Origin: Anaerolineae bacterium
GTDB lineage: Bacteria; Chloroflexota; Anaerolineae; Aggregatilineales; Phototrophicaceae
DNA: 64,000 nucleotides
Assembly: GCA_022823165.1 (NCBI GenBank)
Contig: JAJDXR010000064.1
Coordinates: forward strand, 100,617 to 164,616
Direction: 5' to 3'
This document shows, piece by piece, positions 8,870 through 17,238 of this stretch. Made by a program: the position numbers and the translations under genes. The number at the start of each line of letters is the position of its first letter. The first letter of the stretch is position 1. The notes beneath the pieces were generated by a model. It was not told the origin of the DNA. It was given only the letters and a program-made list of their open reading frames with translations, and did not search any database.

Positions 8870-9783
8870 ACCGCCACCCCCTCGGCTTGCCCGCGGCGCA
8901 AGACGCGCACGAAGACCAGCACTACGATATTCGCCAGGATTATCGCGAATACGCCCATTGCGCTGGCTTCGCCGATATCCCAGCGCTGGAAGGCTTCCTG
9001 ATAGATGCCATAGGACAGGTTCGTTGTTTGGATGCCGGGACCGCCGGAGGTCAAGACAAATATGACGCCGAATACACTCAGGATAAACAGGATTTCCATC
9101 AGCACCGCGAGCTCGATATAGCGCTGTAGATGCGGCAGCACGATGTAGCGGAACAGCACCAGCGGGCCGCCGCCGTCAATTTGGCAGGCTTCGATCTGAT
9201 CCTGCGCCAGGGACTGCAAACCCGCGAGCAAGATCAGCATCATGAAGGGCGTCCACTGCCAGACAATCACGACGACAACCGAGAACATGGGAAAGTCTTG
9301 CAGCATATCCGGGCGCGGCAAGCCGAGCATCGCCGCCAGAGCCGCCAGCAAGCCAAAAGCCGGGTTAAACAGGACGTTTTTCCACAGCACGGCTGAGACG
9401 GTCGGCATGATCAGAAAGGGGGTGATCAACATGGTGCGAACGAGGCCCTTGCCGGGAAAATCGCGATTCAGCAGCAGGGCGAGCAATGTGCCCAGCACCA
9501 GAGTAACAGCAACAACGGAGATGGTAATAATCAATGTATTGGCGATGATGGTGAAGAAATCAGGGTCACTCAAAACATCCGGGTAATTGTCTAGGCCGAG
9601 GTATTTCCGGCGCGCCGGGCGCAGCAGATTCCAGCGCTCGAGACTGTAGCCCAGGGTGACGATCAAGGGGACTTGCGTCACGATAGCCATAAAGATGATG
9701 GCCGGGACAGGCAGCAGCCGGCGAACAGAGAAAAGCGCATCGTCATATTGACCGGTCGGCTGCAGCGCAATTGCTTGAGCCAT
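8866..9783 (-). CDS. Sugar ABC transporter permease, MalF type
   Basis: A 305-residue permease with about six hydrophobic helices. The first periplasmic region has the recurrent Y-L-G-L-D-N-Y motif (residues about 61-67), and the cytoplasmic EAA loop is QDQIEACQIDGGGPLVLFRY. Starts at ATG 9783, 75 bases downstream of the binding-protein stop. That gap contains a strong GC hairpin. The gene product forms the translocation channel together with the MalG-type product that follows. Confidence 0.93.
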   Translation of the reverse strand: MAQAIALQPTGQYDDALFSVRRLLPVPAIIFMAIVTQVPLIVTLGYSLERWNLLRPARRKYLGLDNYPDVLSDPDFFTIIANTLIITISVVAVTLVLGTLLALLLNRDFPGKGLVRTMLITPFLIMPTVSAVLWKNVLFNPAFGLLAALAAMLGLPRPDMLQDFPMFSVVVVIVWQWTPFMMLILLAGLQSLAQDQIEACQIDGGGPLVLFRYIVLPHLQRYIELAVLMEILFILSVFGVIFVLTSGGPGIQTTNLSYGIYQEAFQRWDIGEASAMGVFAIILANIVVLVFVRVLRRGQAEGVAV

Positions 9784-9815
9784 AAGCGTTACTCCTCAGA
9801 CGGCTTGTTGCAGAA

Positions 9816-9845
9816 GGGCGGGCGAGGCCGAGGCCTCACCCGCCC
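9816..9845 (-). terminator. Intercistronic GC-rich hairpin after binding-protein gene
   Basis: Arms 9816-9827 (GGGCGGGCGAGG) and 9834-9845 pair over 12 positions with one mismatch around a six-base loop. It lies between the binding-protein stop (9858) and the permease start (9783). There is no T run, so complete termination is unlikely; partial termination or protection of the upstream mRNA end, as at E. coli malE-malF, is the likelier role. Confidence 0.5.
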
Positions 9846-9857
9846 GCTCATCTCAGG

Positions 9858-11201
9858 TTAATCGTAGTAGCCCGCTTCGTCCATCGCGTCGCGTGTGAGA
9901 TCGTTGGCTTGCGCCAGCGCGTCCGCCACGCTGATGTCGCCGGCGAGCGCTTCCGCGATCAGCTGCGATACATCGGTGCCAATGCCCTGGAATTCGGGGA
10001 TGGCGACGAATTGGATGCCAATGTAGGGCACATCGTCGCGCCGCGCGTCGGTCGGGTCAGCGGCTTGCATCAAGCCGAGCACAGTCGGCGCGAAGGCGGC
10101 GGCGTCCAGATAAGCCTGGTTTTCATAGGTCGAGGTGCGGGTTCCAGGCGGGATAGTCGCCCAGCCGTTGGTCTCGCCTACCAGTTGGATGTAGTCTTTG
10201 CTGGTCGCCCAGGAGATGAATTGCAGCGCCTCGGCCGCGTGATCGGTAGTGTTGGGGATAGCCAGGGACCAAGCCCACAGCCAGTGGTTGCCCTTCGGCA
10301 CAGGACCGACCGGCGCATTGGCGAAGCCGAGTGTATCAACGATCTGGGACTGTTCGGGGTTGGACAGGAAGCCCGCCGCTACCGTGGCGTCAACCCACAT
10401 CGCGGCTTGGCCCTGCGCCATCAGAGTCAGCGCCTCGGTGAAGCCGGTGCCGGTCGCGCCGGGTTGGCCGCAGTCATTGATAAGGCTGACGTAGAAGCTA
10501 ACCGCCTCTTGCCATTCCGGACTGTCCAATTGCGGTTCCCAGTCCATATCGAACCAGCGGCCGCCGTAGGTGTTTACGACAGTGGTCAGGAAAGCCATGC
10601 CCTCGCCCCAGCCGGGCAAGCCGCGCAGGGCGATGCCGTACTGGCCGTTGTCAGGATCGTGCAGCGCGCAGGCGAGTTCGCGGATTTCGTCCCAGGTGGG
10701 CTGCTCGGGCATTTCCAAGCCGGCCGCCTCGAACATGGCGGTATTGTACATCATCATGCTGGATTCGCCGTAGAAGGGCAGCGAATACAACTCGCCATCG
10801 TAGGACAAACCGAGTTTTACGCCGGCGAGCAGATCGTCAAAGTCGTAGTCAGCCTGTACGCTGTCGGGATGGTCGGCAGCCAGCGCGTCGATGGAGTTGA
10901 GCCAGCCGTTTTCCGCCCAGAGCGGCACTTCGAACATGCCGATGGTAACCACGTCGAATGTGCTTGAGCCGGTGGCGATATCAGTAGTCACTGTGGCGCG
11001 CAGTTCGTTTTCCGGCAAGACGACCCAGTTGAGAGTAATGCCCGGGTTTGCCGCTTCGAAAACTTCAGTGAAACCCTCCATGACAATCATGTCAGGGTTG
11101 TTCACCGTAGCGATGGTGAGTTCGACGCTATCTTGGGCCGATGCCGCGAAGGCGCCGAAGAGCAAAGACAGCATGACGAATAGATGGGTGAATCTGTTCA
11201 T
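9858..11201 (-). CDS. Extracellular sugar-binding protein (SBP family 1)
   Basis: Ligand receptor of the importer encoded just downstream. About 447 residues; a signal peptide (hydrophobic LFVMLSLLFGAFAASAQ, cleavage after Ala-Ser-Ala) leads into a two-lobed family-1 binding protein related to sorbitol/mannitol and maltose receptors. An upstream in-frame ATG at 11255 exists, but ATG 11201 is the true start: AGGAGG (complement of 11210-11215) sits eight bases before it, and the LacI operators lie across the longer frame. First gene of the operon binding protein, MalF, MalG, LacI, dehydrogenase. No lipobox cysteine, so it is released or surface-held by other means. Confidence 0.92.
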   Translation of the reverse strand: MNRFTHLFVMLSLLFGAFAASAQDSVELTIATVNNPDMIVMEGFTEVFEAANPGITLNWVVLPENELRATVTTDIATGSSTFDVVTIGMFEVPLWAENGWLNSIDALAADHPDSVQADYDFDDLLAGVKLGLSYDGELYSLPFYGESSMMMYNTAMFEAAGLEMPEQPTWDEIRELACALHDPDNGQYGIALRGLPGWGEGMAFLTTVVNTYGGRWFDMDWEPQLDSPEWQEAVSFYVSLINDCGQPGATGTGFTEALTLMAQGQAAMWVDATVAAGFLSNPEQSQIVDTLGFANAPVGPVPKGNHWLWAWSLAIPNTTDHAAEALQFISWATSKDYIQLVGETNGWATIPPGTRTSTYENQAYLDAAAFAPTVLGLMQAADPTDARRDDVPYIGIQFVAIPEFQGIGTDVSQLIAEALAGDISVADALAQANDLTRDAMDEAGYYD

Positions 11202-11224
11202 TGGAATAGCCTCCTGAACTGTAC

Positions 11225-11254
11225 TGTAAACGTTTACAAATGTAAACGTTTGCA
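11225..11254 (-). promoter_or_regulatory. Two tandem LacI-type operators
   Basis: TGTAAACGTTTACA at 11225-11238 is a perfect 14-base palindrome; TGTAAACGTTTGCA at 11241-11254 is the same with one change. Centres are 16 bp apart. Both have the central AACGTT (CG step for Leu-hinge insertion) recognised by LacI/CcpA-like repressors. They start 24 bases before the binding-protein ATG, between promoter and Shine-Dalgarno sequence, so a bound repressor would block the operon. The operon's own LacI protein is the obvious ligand. Confidence 0.85.
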
Positions 11255-11594
11255 AGCTACCATATTAACGCAAGCGGCGCAAGCAGTATTTCTATATTCA
11301 AACTTTTATGAGCGGATTTACGTTACTATCAAAGTTCTTGACGCCGGCCGCCCGGACTCAGGGCCTTGGCGCGCAGCTAAGTTGCTGTGCTGAAAATCGA
11401 GTAGGCAATTCCCCCATGCGAACAGGCCACAGGTTTTTTCAGCACAGAGTACACAGATGGCGCAGAGATTTTCTATGCCTGACGGAGTTTTCAAGTCACC
11501 TTTACTTACCACTCCCCATAATTCACTTATTTGACAAACATGCTTTTGTTAGACATAATGCGCGCTAAGCAAAGTGCTGTTATATTCACATAAA
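11255..11594. other. Intergenic region without recognised gene
   Basis: This stretch separates the divergent sugar-importer and peptide-importer operons. I see no convincing gene or RNA. Near 11440-11470 there is a low-complexity run of the CACAGAGTACACAGA kind often seen as dispersed debris in bacterial intergenic DNA. Promoter elements for the minus-strand sugar operon must lie at its left edge but no clear -35/-10 pair could be chosen. Confidence 0.4.
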
Positions 11595-11873
11595 ATTACC
11601 ATGCAGGCCCCACATTGACGCGCAAGCGCTCCGCCGTAAACCACGCAGCCATGTACGCGATCAAGCGCGCCATCGTTATGAGCGGCTTGTGGCGGAGCCC
11701 GGCGCATACGCGGGGGAATCTTTCCAAAGCGCGCCGGCCGCGGCATCGGCATAGGGATTTCGACGCTCATGCCCGACGCGACTCTTTTGGGCGCAGCCGC
11801 GCAGGTCTTTGACGATAGCTTGCGCGAACCGGCCTTGACCGCCAGTCACTAGGCTGGCGAAAGATGGGTACAC
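11595..11873 (-). pseudogene. Possible SDR-family fossil, internally deleted
   Basis: On the minus strand a short frame begins near 11873 with FASLVTGGQGRFAQAIVKDL, which resembles the nucleotide-binding start of a short-chain dehydrogenase. About 230 bases later another frame reads AAWFTAERLRVNVGPAW, which resembles the L-R-V-N-x-x-x-P segment normally found about 170 residues after the first motif. Order and strand agree, but the distance is far too short and the frame changes, so this would be a deleted, frameshifted remnant. Both motifs are short; the call is weak. Confidence 0.25.
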
Positions 11874-11982
11874 GGGCGATTACGCTCGTGATTCAATGGG
11901 TGAAAGGAGAGTCTATTGCAATTGCGCCGTATCACGCAGGTACGCTTTTACTTGGCGATAACGCTAATTGGAGGAAATCACA

Positions 11983-13710
11983 ATGAATAAGCGGTTCATG
12001 GTACTAGCGGCAATGCTGCTCGTCTTCGCGGTTTTCGTTTCAGCGCCGGCGCTGGGGCAGGGCGCGACGCTTAACGTCGCCTGGCCCTATCAAGTGCCGC
12101 CGACCGGGCACTTCAACACCTTCGCCTCCGGCGGCATCACACTCGGTCAATACCAGGATTTGCATGAACCCCCGCTGGCTGTCTTGCTGTGGGCCTCTGG
12201 CGAATACGAAGGCATGGTTGCCGAGGAATTCGGCTGGGATGCCGACGGCAACTACGTAATCACGATGGTGGACGGCAATAGCTGGAGCGACGGCAGCGCG
12301 ATGACCGCTGACGATCTGATGGCGACCTTCAACATATTCCGCCTGCGCGGCGATGCCGTCTGGGCCAATATGAGCGGCATCGAAAAGGTCGACGACAGCA
12401 CGGTCAAATTCGTCATGGACACCCCGTCCAGCCTGGTTGAGCGCATCATTCTAACGACAAATCTGCGCCCCGCCAGCGTCTTCGGCGACATCGCCGATCG
12501 CGCGGCGATGATGATGTCCGGCGACGACGGCTGGGACGCTCTGCTGGAAGAGCTGACCGAGTTCCGCCCCGAAGCGCCTGTTTCCGGCGGTCCCTACACG
12601 ATCTTGCCGGATACGATCAACGAAGCCAGCTTGATGATGGAGTTGAACCCGGGCGGTTTCGCCGGCGATATCCAGAACTTCGACATGGTGCGCATGTGGA
12701 ATGGCGAAACCGAGGTGGTTACGCCGCTGGTCAGCAACGAAGAACTCCATTACATCACTCATGGTATTCCGCCGACGACCGAGGAAGCCTTCGCCGATCA
12801 AGGCATCGACATCGTTCGTTCTGGCATGAACAATGGTCCCGGCATCTATGTGAATCACGCCGTTTATCCCTTGAATATGGTTGAAGTACGCCAGGCGATC
12901 GCCTACACGGTTGACCGAATCCAAAATGGCGTGGTCAGCCTCGGCGACTCCGGCGTGGCGGTCGAATTCATGACCGGCATGAGCGACGGCTTGTCCCTGG
13001 CCTGGCTGAGCGACGACACGCTCGATGCGCTCAATACCTACGACCATGACCTGATGAAAGCCGAAGAGTTGCTGCAGAGCGTTGGCTTCAGCCGCGATGA
13101 GGCCGGCATGTGGATGGACGACAATGGCGATCCGCTGGCTTTTGAATTGACCTTCCCGCAAGAGTATGCGGATTGGTCGGCCGCGGCCGAAAACGCCACC
13201 GCCCAACTGAACGACTTCGGTTTCGATATCACCAGCCGCGGCGTACAGTTCCAACAGCATCCGCAGGACATTTACTCGAGCGACTTCGAGCTGGCCATTC
13301 GCAACTGGGGCCTGGGCGATCCGATTCCCGGCCGTAGCTACCTGCAAGCCTACAACCGCTATAACGGCCAGGGCGAGGTCGCTGGCGAAGGCGGCGGCGC
13401 CGGCATGAATTTCGACAACAATGTCGACTACAGCGGCGGGATGGTCAACGTATTCGACCTGTCCAACGCCAGTTCACAAGGTGTTGAAAAGGCGGATCAA
13501 GCCGCATTGGTAACGCAATTGGCTGTCTCGTATAACGAGCTGCTGCCGGCGATACCGCTGTGGGAACGCTATACCAACAATTCGCTGAATCGCAACTATA
13601 TCAGCGTGCCCGACTCCAGCGATTCGATCTACGCCAACTTCGGCGGCGGCGCTGATAACTGGATGACTTATCTCATCCTCAAGGGTGTTGCGGCGCCGGC
13701 TGACATGTAA
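11983..13710 (+). CDS. Peptide-type ABC transporter substrate-binding protein (SBP family 5)
   Basis: A 575-residue DppA/OppA-family receptor. Signal peptide at residues 1-24 (hydrophobic core VLAAMLLVFAVFVSAPALG). The family-5 architecture follows: AEEFGWDADGNYVITMVDGN, the W-S-D-G motif with MTADD near residue 110, and the C-terminal wrap-around segment. TTG 11968 is an in-frame alternative, but ATG 11983 has GGAGG at 11970-11974 eight bases upstream. First gene of a complete importer operon: binding protein, DppB, DppC, two ATPases, small membrane protein. Ligand unknown; many family-5 proteins bind oligosaccharides or opines rather than peptides. Confidence 0.92.
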   Translation: MNKRFMVLAAMLLVFAVFVSAPALGQGATLNVAWPYQVPPTGHFNTFASGGITLGQYQDLHEPPLAVLLWASGEYEGMVAEEFGWDADGNYVITMVDGNSWSDGSAMTADDLMATFNIFRLRGDAVWANMSGIEKVDDSTVKFVMDTPSSLVERIILTTNLRPASVFGDIADRAAMMMSGDDGWDALLEELTEFRPEAPVSGGPYTILPDTINEASLMMELNPGGFAGDIQNFDMVRMWNGETEVVTPLVSNEELHYITHGIPPTTEEAFADQGIDIVRSGMNNGPGIYVNHAVYPLNMVEVRQAIAYTVDRIQNGVVSLGDSGVAVEFMTGMSDGLSLAWLSDDTLDALNTYDHDLMKAEELLQSVGFSRDEAGMWMDDNGDPLAFELTFPQEYADWSAAAENATAQLNDFGFDITSRGVQFQQHPQDIYSSDFELAIRNWGLGDPIPGRSYLQAYNRYNGQGEVAGEGGGAGMNFDNNVDYSGGMVNVFDLSNASSQGVEKADQAALVTQLAVSYNELLPAIPLWERYTNNSLNRNYISVPDSSDSIYANFGGGADNWMTYLILKGVAAPADM

Positions 13711-13720
13711 CGACGATTTC

Positions 13721-13771
13721 GCATTCCAGGCTTGTCGCCTGAATGCCGGGGGCGGGTCAAAAGCCCGCCCC
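13721..13771 (+). terminator. Two intercistronic hairpins after binding-protein gene
   Basis: The first imperfect hairpin (13721-13746) pairs GCATTC/GAATGC and AGGC/GCCT around TTGTC. The second (13749-13771) pairs GGGGCGGG with CCCGCCCC around TCAAAAG. Both lie between the binding-protein stop at 13710 and the permease start. No T run follows the second stem directly, so attenuation or mRNA stabilisation is more likely than full termination. Confidence 0.5.
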
Positions 13772-13920
13772 TTCAAATTCAGCGAACGAGCGCGACAAGC
13801 CCGTAAAGCCGCGGCTGCGAATAGCGCCCCGGCCACTATACCAAACAGGCCCGGCGCCGGAGACGAGAATTGGCAAGCCCAAGCCTCGCCAGTCCATTAA
13901 AGACAAGCGACCGCAACAGC

Positions 13921-14955
13921 ATGGTCGACTTGCTCCAGAAGGCGGCCAAGAATTACACCGTACGTGTCTTCGTACAGGCGATCTTGACGATATGGGCGGT
14001 CGCCACGTTGACCTTCTTGCTCGTCCGCGAGATGCCGGGCAACCCCATTGATGTGCTTATCGAACAGATTCTCACGCAGGAGGGGGTCTCGTATCAGGAA
14101 GCCTACGACCGCGTGGCCGCCAGTTTCAATTTTGACCCCGACGCATCGCTGCTGGATTTGTATTTGAGTTGGTTAGGCGATTTGCTGCGTTTTGATTTGG
14201 GTACCTCGATTACCTCGCCCGGCACCGCCGTCATCGACGAGATAGCGCGTTTCCTGCCCTGGACCGTCTTCGCGGTTGGCATGGGCCTGCTTATCAGTTT
14301 CGTCCTGGGCATCATCCTGGGTATGACCATGGCTTATTATCGCGATTCTTTTCTGGATCATTCGCTGTCGCTTTTGTCATCATTTATGACCGGCGTCCCC
14401 AATTATATTTGGGGCCTGCTGATTATCATCGTGCTCGGCATTCAGCTCGATCTATTTAACGTGGGCGAATTGCGCGGGACCTACGACATATCCCTCACGC
14501 CCGGCCTCAACGCCGCCTTTGTGCTCAGCGTCTTCAAACACGCGGCGCTGCCCATCACCACCTATGTCATCGCCACCCTGGGCGGTTGGATGCTGAACAT
14601 GAAAAGCAGCACCATGGGCGTACTTAACGAAGATTATGTCAACGTGGCGGAGGCGCGCGGCCTGACTGACAAGCGTATCATCAGCGCTTATGTAGGCCGC
14701 AACGCCGCCTTGCCCTTGTTCACGCAATTGACGATCGCCGTTGGATTTGTACTGGGCAGCGGCGTTGTCATCGAGGAGATCTTTGTATACTGGGGCATCG
14801 GGCATTACCTTTTTCAATCGATCACTGTGCGCGACTACACATCAATGCAAGGAGTTTTCCTAATTCTCACGATGGCTGTGGTCTTCTCGAATCTCTTCGC
14901 TGATTTAACTTACGGCCTGCTGGATCCGCGCGTCAGGATATCCGGTGACAAGTGA
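13921..14955 (+). CDS. Peptide-type ABC transporter permease, DppB type
   Basis: About 344 residues from ATG 13921; TTG 13870 is an in-frame alternative with a 17-residue polar extension. A DppB-family channel subunit: helix 1 followed by FLLVREMPGNPIDVLIEQ (the usual R-x-x-P-G-(N/D)-P motif), then the EAA loop NEDYVNVAEARGLTDKRII and the final helices with TYGLLDPRVRI. It overlaps the next permease by 11 bases. No strong ribosome-binding sequence is visible before either start, so the exact N-terminus is uncertain. Confidence 0.9.
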   Translation: MVDLLQKAAKNYTVRVFVQAILTIWAVATLTFLLVREMPGNPIDVLIEQILTQEGVSYQEAYDRVAASFNFDPDASLLDLYLSWLGDLLRFDLGTSITSPGTAVIDEIARFLPWTVFAVGMGLLISFVLGIILGMTMAYYRDSFLDHSLSLLSSFMTGVPNYIWGLLIIIVLGIQLDLFNVGELRGTYDISLTPGLNAAFVLSVFKHAALPITTYVIATLGGWMLNMKSSTMGVLNEDYVNVAEARGLTDKRIISAYVGRNAALPLFTQLTIAVGFVLGSGVVIEEIFVYWGIGHYLFQSITVRDYTSMQGVFLILTMAVVFSNLFADLTYGLLDPRVRISGDK

Positions 14956-16207
14956 GGAGAATGTGAATCGCCAAACGGCGCCGAATCCGGCGCTGGCTAT
15001 CCTCTTGATTCCCTGGGGGCTCTTGCGCTCGGCAGCGCGCTTCCTGCGCCGCTTGCGTTCCAATGTGCCCGGCATGATCGGCTTCATCGGGCTGGTGGCT
15101 TATTTCATCTTCACCTTTATCATGCCCCATATCATCGAGTTTGACGGCGACCCCAATCTTGATGAGATCGTCGGCCCCATTGGCTCGCGGATTCAGCTGG
15201 CGGCGCATAGCGAAAATGCCCACTTGCGCAGCTTCGAGGACCTGGCGGGGAAGACGGTGGGGGTGGTTGATCAAACCGGTGGACCCGATCTTATCGCGCC
15301 CTACGCCGATAGCCTGACGATTGAGACCTACCGCTGGACCAGCCGTCGCGCCGGCCCGGGCCTGGAAGCGTCTCTGATTGATCTCGCCAATAAGGAGATT
15401 GACGCGCTGCTGATATTCTCCAAAACCGTGACGGAATTGATTGACAACCAGGAAGATCCGGAATTGAAGGCGCTATTCGCCGAGAACATCGTGATAACGA
15501 ATCCGGAATTGGGTCCTCCCCACTTGCTGGGCACGGATACGCAAGGGCGCGACATCGCCACGCATGTGGTGCATGGCGGCCGCGTACTGATTCTTACCGC
15601 GCTGATTGGCGGCGTCATCTCGACAGTGATCGCGCTCTTCCTCGGTTCCATCTCCGCGCTGACTGGCGGCGTCCTCGATAGCGGCTTGACCGCCTTGACC
15701 AATCTGATACTGGCGATACCGCGCTTTCCGCTGCTGGTGGTTATGGCGGGCTTGATCCAATTTAACAATACGCTCTACCTCGGTGTGCTGATCGGTCTGC
15801 TGGGTTGGCCTTCCTTGATGCGAGCCATTCGCTCCCAGGTCCTCAGCCTGCGCGAGCGCGACTTTGTTGAAGCGGCGCGCTCGCTGGGCTTGAGCACCAA
15901 CCACATCATGCTGCGCGAAATATTGCCCAATATGATTAGCTACGTCATGATTAACTTCATCTTTTCCATCACCTTCGCCATGTACGAACAGATTGGGCTG
16001 GTCGTCCTGGGTTTGGCGCCGATCAATGATTACACTTGGGGCGTTATGCTCTACTTCGGGCGCTCGCGCGGGACGCTGTACAATGCCGATGGCGCTAGTA
16101 TGGCGCTTTCGCCGGTGTTGGCCATCGCCCTTTTCCAGGTTTGCCTGGTGCTCTTCGCGCGCGCGCTGGAGGAGATCTTTGACCCACGCCTGCGGACTGC
16201 GGTTTAG
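14945..16207 (+). CDS. Peptide-type ABC transporter permease, DppC type, with inserted binding-protein-like segment
   Basis: A 420-residue DppC-family permease, longer than the roughly 280-300 residues usual for the family. Helix 1 is at residues about 43-64. The core resumes at HLLGTDTQGRDI (about residue 190), with EAA loop ERDFVEAARSLGLSTNHIML near residue 310. Between them lies an extra segment (residues about 66-185) containing FEDLAGKTVGVVDQ and ASLIDLANKEIDALLIF, which resemble the second lobe of family-3 (polar amino acid) binding proteins. Topology puts this segment on the outer face. It could gate the channel or contact the ligand. GTG 14945 is taken as start; it overlaps dppB. Confidence 0.88.
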   Translation: MTSEENVNRQTAPNPALAILLIPWGLLRSAARFLRRLRSNVPGMIGFIGLVAYFIFTFIMPHIIEFDGDPNLDEIVGPIGSRIQLAAHSENAHLRSFEDLAGKTVGVVDQTGGPDLIAPYADSLTIETYRWTSRRAGPGLEASLIDLANKEIDALLIFSKTVTELIDNQEDPELKALFAENIVITNPELGPPHLLGTDTQGRDIATHVVHGGRVLILTALIGGVISTVIALFLGSISALTGGVLDSGLTALTNLILAIPRFPLLVVMAGLIQFNNTLYLGVLIGLLGWPSLMRAIRSQVLSLRERDFVEAARSLGLSTNHIMLREILPNMISYVMINFIFSITFAMYEQIGLVVLGLAPINDYTWGVMLYFGRSRGTLYNADGASMALSPVLAIALFQVCLVLFARALEEIFDPRLRTAV

Positions 16208-16218
16208 AGGGCGCGCTT

Positions 16219-17238
16219 ATGTCGCTGATACTGCCGCCCGATATAGTACTCAAGGTCGACGATCTATCCATCGTCTATAGGACTGATCGCGGCGATGTCA
16301 AGGCGACGGCCAATGTGTCTTTCGAATTAAGAAACGGGCAGGCGCTGGCGCTCATCGGCGAGAGCGGCAGCGGCAAGACCACTATCAGCCTGGCGCTAAT
16401 CCGCAAGTTGCCCAAAAACGCACTCGTCACCGGCGGCCGCATCCTCTACCAGCGCAATGAAAAAATTAAGGATGTGCTCGAATTAAGCGACAGGCAACTG
16501 CGCGAATTTCGCTGGAACGAGTGCGCCATGGTCTTTCAAGGGGCGCAGAACGCCTTTAACCCGGTGTTGAAAATCCACAGACAATTCGAAGATACCGCGC
16601 AGTCCCATGGCTGGACGGACAAAACCGCTGTGCGCAAGCGGGCTTTGAGCCTGCTCGAGTTGGTTCGCCTGGACCCGGAGCGCGTGTACGACGCCTATCC
16701 CCATGAACTAAGCGGGGGCATGAAGCAGCGCACCCTGCTTGCTCTTGGCGTCTTGCTAAACCCGCAAATCGTCATTCTGGACGAGCCGACCACGGCGCTC
16801 GATATCTTGACGCAGCGCGCTATCATTGACGTATTAAACGATATGCAGCGGCAGTTGGACTTCAGCATAATATTCATCAGCCACGATCTGTCGCTGGCGG
16901 CGGAAATGGCCGATCATGTCGCCACCGTTTACGCCGGGGAAATCGTCGAGCTTGGCGCTGTCAACGACATCTTTTATCAATCGCTGCATCCCTATACACA
17001 CGGATTGTTGACATCAGTGCCTACGCTTGAGCATGCGCAAGATCTGCTGCAGAGTATCCCGGGGTCTCCGCCCAACCTCATCGCGCCGCCGGCGGGATGC
17101 AAGTTTCATCCGCGCTGCGCCTTTGCCGACGATACCTGCTCGAAAGACAGCCCGCCGCTAACGGACGATGTTGGCGGGCACCTGGCGGCCTGCTGGCATA
17201 CGGATCGCCTGCTCGCAAGCCGAAAGGCAAGGGTCTAG
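16219..17238 (+). CDS. Peptide-type ABC transporter ATP-binding protein, DppD type
   Basis: A 339-residue ATPase. Walker A is GESGSGKTT (residues about 48-56), the signature is LSGGMKQR, Walker B is VILDEPTTALD and the switch His follows in FISHDLS. The C-terminal oligopeptide-transporter extension has the cysteine cluster CKFHPRCAFADDTC, which holds an iron-sulfur cluster in some DppD proteins. It powers the DppB/DppC channel together with the DppF-type subunit that follows with overlapping stop and start codons. The order SBP-B-C-D-F is the classical dpp/opp arrangement. Confidence 0.94.
   Translation: MSLILPPDIVLKVDDLSIVYRTDRGDVKATANVSFELRNGQALALIGESGSGKTTISLALIRKLPKNALVTGGRILYQRNEKIKDVLELSDRQLREFRWNECAMVFQGAQNAFNPVLKIHRQFEDTAQSHGWTDKTAVRKRALSLLELVRLDPERVYDAYPHELSGGMKQRTLLALGVLLNPQIVILDEPTTALDILTQRAIIDVLNDMQRQLDFSIIFISHDLSLAAEMADHVATVYAGEIVELGAVNDIFYQSLHPYTHGLLTSVPTLEHAQDLLQSIPGSPPNLIAPPAGCKFHPRCAFADDTCSKDSPPLTDDVGGHLAACWHTDRLLASRKARV

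Noticed and set aside
9909..10967. A 352-codon plus-strand frame opposite the first sugar-binding protein
   Set aside because: Shadow of the minus-strand gene; composition is arginine/glycine-rich with no recognisable motif.
12451..13347. A 298-codon minus-strand frame in the peptide-binding protein gene
   Set aside because: Antisense shadow of a well-supported family-5 binding protein.
17097..17237. N-terminal extension of the DppF-type ATPase
   Set aside because: It lies inside the end of the DppD gene and has no homology; GTG 17238 starts exactly at the family N-terminus.
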